Of a stretch of DNA of 64,000 nucleotides, positions 63,250-64,000 are shown piece by piece. Source of the DNA: Subtercola endophyticus (GTDB lineage Bacteria > Actinomycetota > Actinomycetes > Actinomycetales > Microbacteriaceae); assembly GCF_021044565.1 (NCBI RefSeq), contig NZ_CP087997.1, positions 4,092,001-4,156,000 on the forward strand, given 5' to 3'. The position numbers were made by a program, and so were the translations under genes. How positions within the stretch are numbered: position 1 is the first letter of the stretch; each line of letters starts with the position of its first letter. The notes beneath the pieces are model-generated. The model saw nothing but the letters and a program-made list of their open reading frames with translations, was not told the origin of the DNA and did no database searches.

Positions 63250-63297
63250 ACTACGAAGAATTTGACGTCCCTCCCTCACTTCGTGCGGCTGGGCATG
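63250..63297 (+). repeat. copy of the RHS toxin-tip sequence
   Basis: 48 bases that match 59387-59434 (the EEFDVPPSLRAAGH part of the main toxin tip) with a single mismatch. The flanks differ. It is the only recognisable content of the gap 63156-63320 and is a relic of a second copy of this toxin cassette. Confidence 0.85.
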
Positions 63298-63320
63298 TCT
63301 AACTTGATGAAGGCGCGACC

Positions 63321-63584
63321 ATGAAAATCACCTATGACAAATTTGCTGACGCCGTTTACATACAGTTGGCCGAGTCAATTGCCCCGGGCGGCGTTGCCAA
63401 TGTGTATTTGTGTGACCCGGATCAGATGGGCGGCATCGTCAACATCGACCTCGATGAGGCAGGACAGATCATAGGATTAGAAATCCTGACTGCCAGTTCG
63501 ATGCTCCCAAAGAATGTGCTCGACGAGGCCGACGGCATCGGCGATGGCGCGGTGTCCGAAACAAAGCTTTCTGGTTCAAGCTGA
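63321..63584 (+). CDS. DUF2283 family protein
   Basis: An 87-residue protein of the DUF2283 family: MKITYDKFADAVYIQLAES, then GGIVNIDLDEAGQIIGLEIL. The family is widespread and uncharacterised; here it follows a toxin-tip relic, so it may have served as part of the cassette, but this is only positional. Confidence 0.75.
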   Translation: MKITYDKFADAVYIQLAESIAPGGVANVYLCDPDQMGGIVNIDLDEAGQIIGLEILTASSMLPKNVLDEADGIGDGAVSETKLSGSS

Positions 63585-63605
63585 CTCGAGCGAAGTAAGC
63601 GTTCG

Positions 63606-64000
63606 ATGCAAAGATCTAATGATCCCTTGCTTTGGCGCGCGATTATTTATCTGGAATCGGGTAGGGCGCAGGAAGCGCAGAAGATAATCGCTGAGCATCT
63701 GTCTTTGCGGCCGGATGACGTTGAAGCTCTGATCATTCTCAGTCGGGCTCTCATCCAGTTAGATGATTCCGCGGGCGCGGTGAAGGTGGCCTCGCGTGCC
63801 TCGAGTATCGTGCCGAATGATGCTAGGGCATGGAGGGCGGTTGCGGCGGCACTTTCGAATCTAAACCGATATGAGGAGGCTCGAGATAGCGCACTGACAT
63901 GTTTGCGACTGGAACCGACCTCGTGGGCGGCGCTGAGGGAAACCCATCAGGCAGCATGCGTCTCGATCTGGTTCAAGGCGATATTGCGCATCTCTGCAAC
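63606..64000 (+). CDS. TPR-repeat protein, 3' end beyond window
   Basis: Starts MQRSNDPLLWRAIIYLESG and shows about three tetratricopeptide repeats (AQKIIAEHLSLRPDDVEALI, AVKVASRASSIVPNDARAWR, ARDSALTCLRLEPTSWAALR). At least 131 residues; the frame is open at the edge. After about residue 118 the repeat pattern weakens, so a frameshift near the edge cannot be excluded. Probably a protein-interaction scaffold. Confidence 0.65.
   Translation, partial: MQRSNDPLLWRAIIYLESGRAQEAQKIIAEHLSLRPDDVEALIILSRALIQLDDSAGAVKVASRASSIVPNDARAWRAVAAALSNLNRYEEARDSALTCLRLEPTSWAALRETHQAACVSIWFKAILRISA

Overview
The window looks like a chromosomal segment of a high-GC actinobacterium, most likely of the family Microbacteriaceae. 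The grounds are the dense GC-rich coding, frequent GTG/TTG starts, a Glu-Asp-Phe tRNA cluster, a DtxR/IdeR-type iron box, and the typical actinobacterial neighbourhood tilS-hpt / ftsH-folE-folP-folB-folK-DUF3180-PH-PH-DUF2520-panC-lysS. Genus cannot be fixed from sequence reading alone.

Layout. 1-6.7 kb: a sugar kinase cut by the window edge with its LacI regulator and a palindromic operator, then a VOC protein, two nuclease-like proteins, an aldo/keto reductase and several small proteins, separated by large intergenic hairpins. 6.7-11.3 kb: a GGGCATCC-rich repeat tract, a MaoC-like hydratase, a decayed sensor-kinase fragment, an encapsulin-type ferritin without an encapsulin, and a FAD dehydrogenase divergent from a LysR regulator. 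11.4-15.9 kb: an iron-box-controlled siderophore ABC transporter (binding lipoprotein, two FecCD permeases, ATPase). 16-17.6 kb: a VapBC-type toxin-antitoxin pair and a DUF429 protein.

17.65-25.82 kb: an 8.1-kb integrated island in the 3' end of tRNA-Phe, bounded by a 49-bp direct repeat of the tRNA end, with lower GC. It carries a four-gene minus-strand operon: MORC/MutL-like GHKL ATPase, cytosine-C5 DNA methyltransferase, a second STAS+HATPase protein and a STAS-like DUF4325 protein. It also holds a CopG-type protein, a dead tyrosine integrase (in-frame TAA, 5' truncation), a DUF4041/GIY-YIG protein and a SUKH-like protein. The operon is the best candidate for an undescribed defence or epigenetic system: two GHKL ATPases and a methylase with no recognisable restriction nuclease.

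25.8-48.2 kb: tRNAs, ppa, tilS and hpt, then an inserted MFS / TetR / MFS module whose two pumps share one operator-like sequence, then ftsH, the folate cluster, membrane PH-domain proteins, panC, lysS, small membrane proteins, a pair of unknown genes and cardiolipin synthase. A pirin follows on the minus strand.

49.7-64 kb: a polymorphic-toxin locus. A secreted LamG-type protein precedes a 2125-residue secreted RHS/YD-repeat protein with a C-terminal nuclease-like tip and an overlapping immunity-candidate gene. Downstream lie displaced toxin tips and immunity candidates, interrupted by a scrambled IS256/IS1182-like remnant. Short near-identical copies of two parts of the main toxin reappear downstream, which suggests cassette exchange at the RHS tip.
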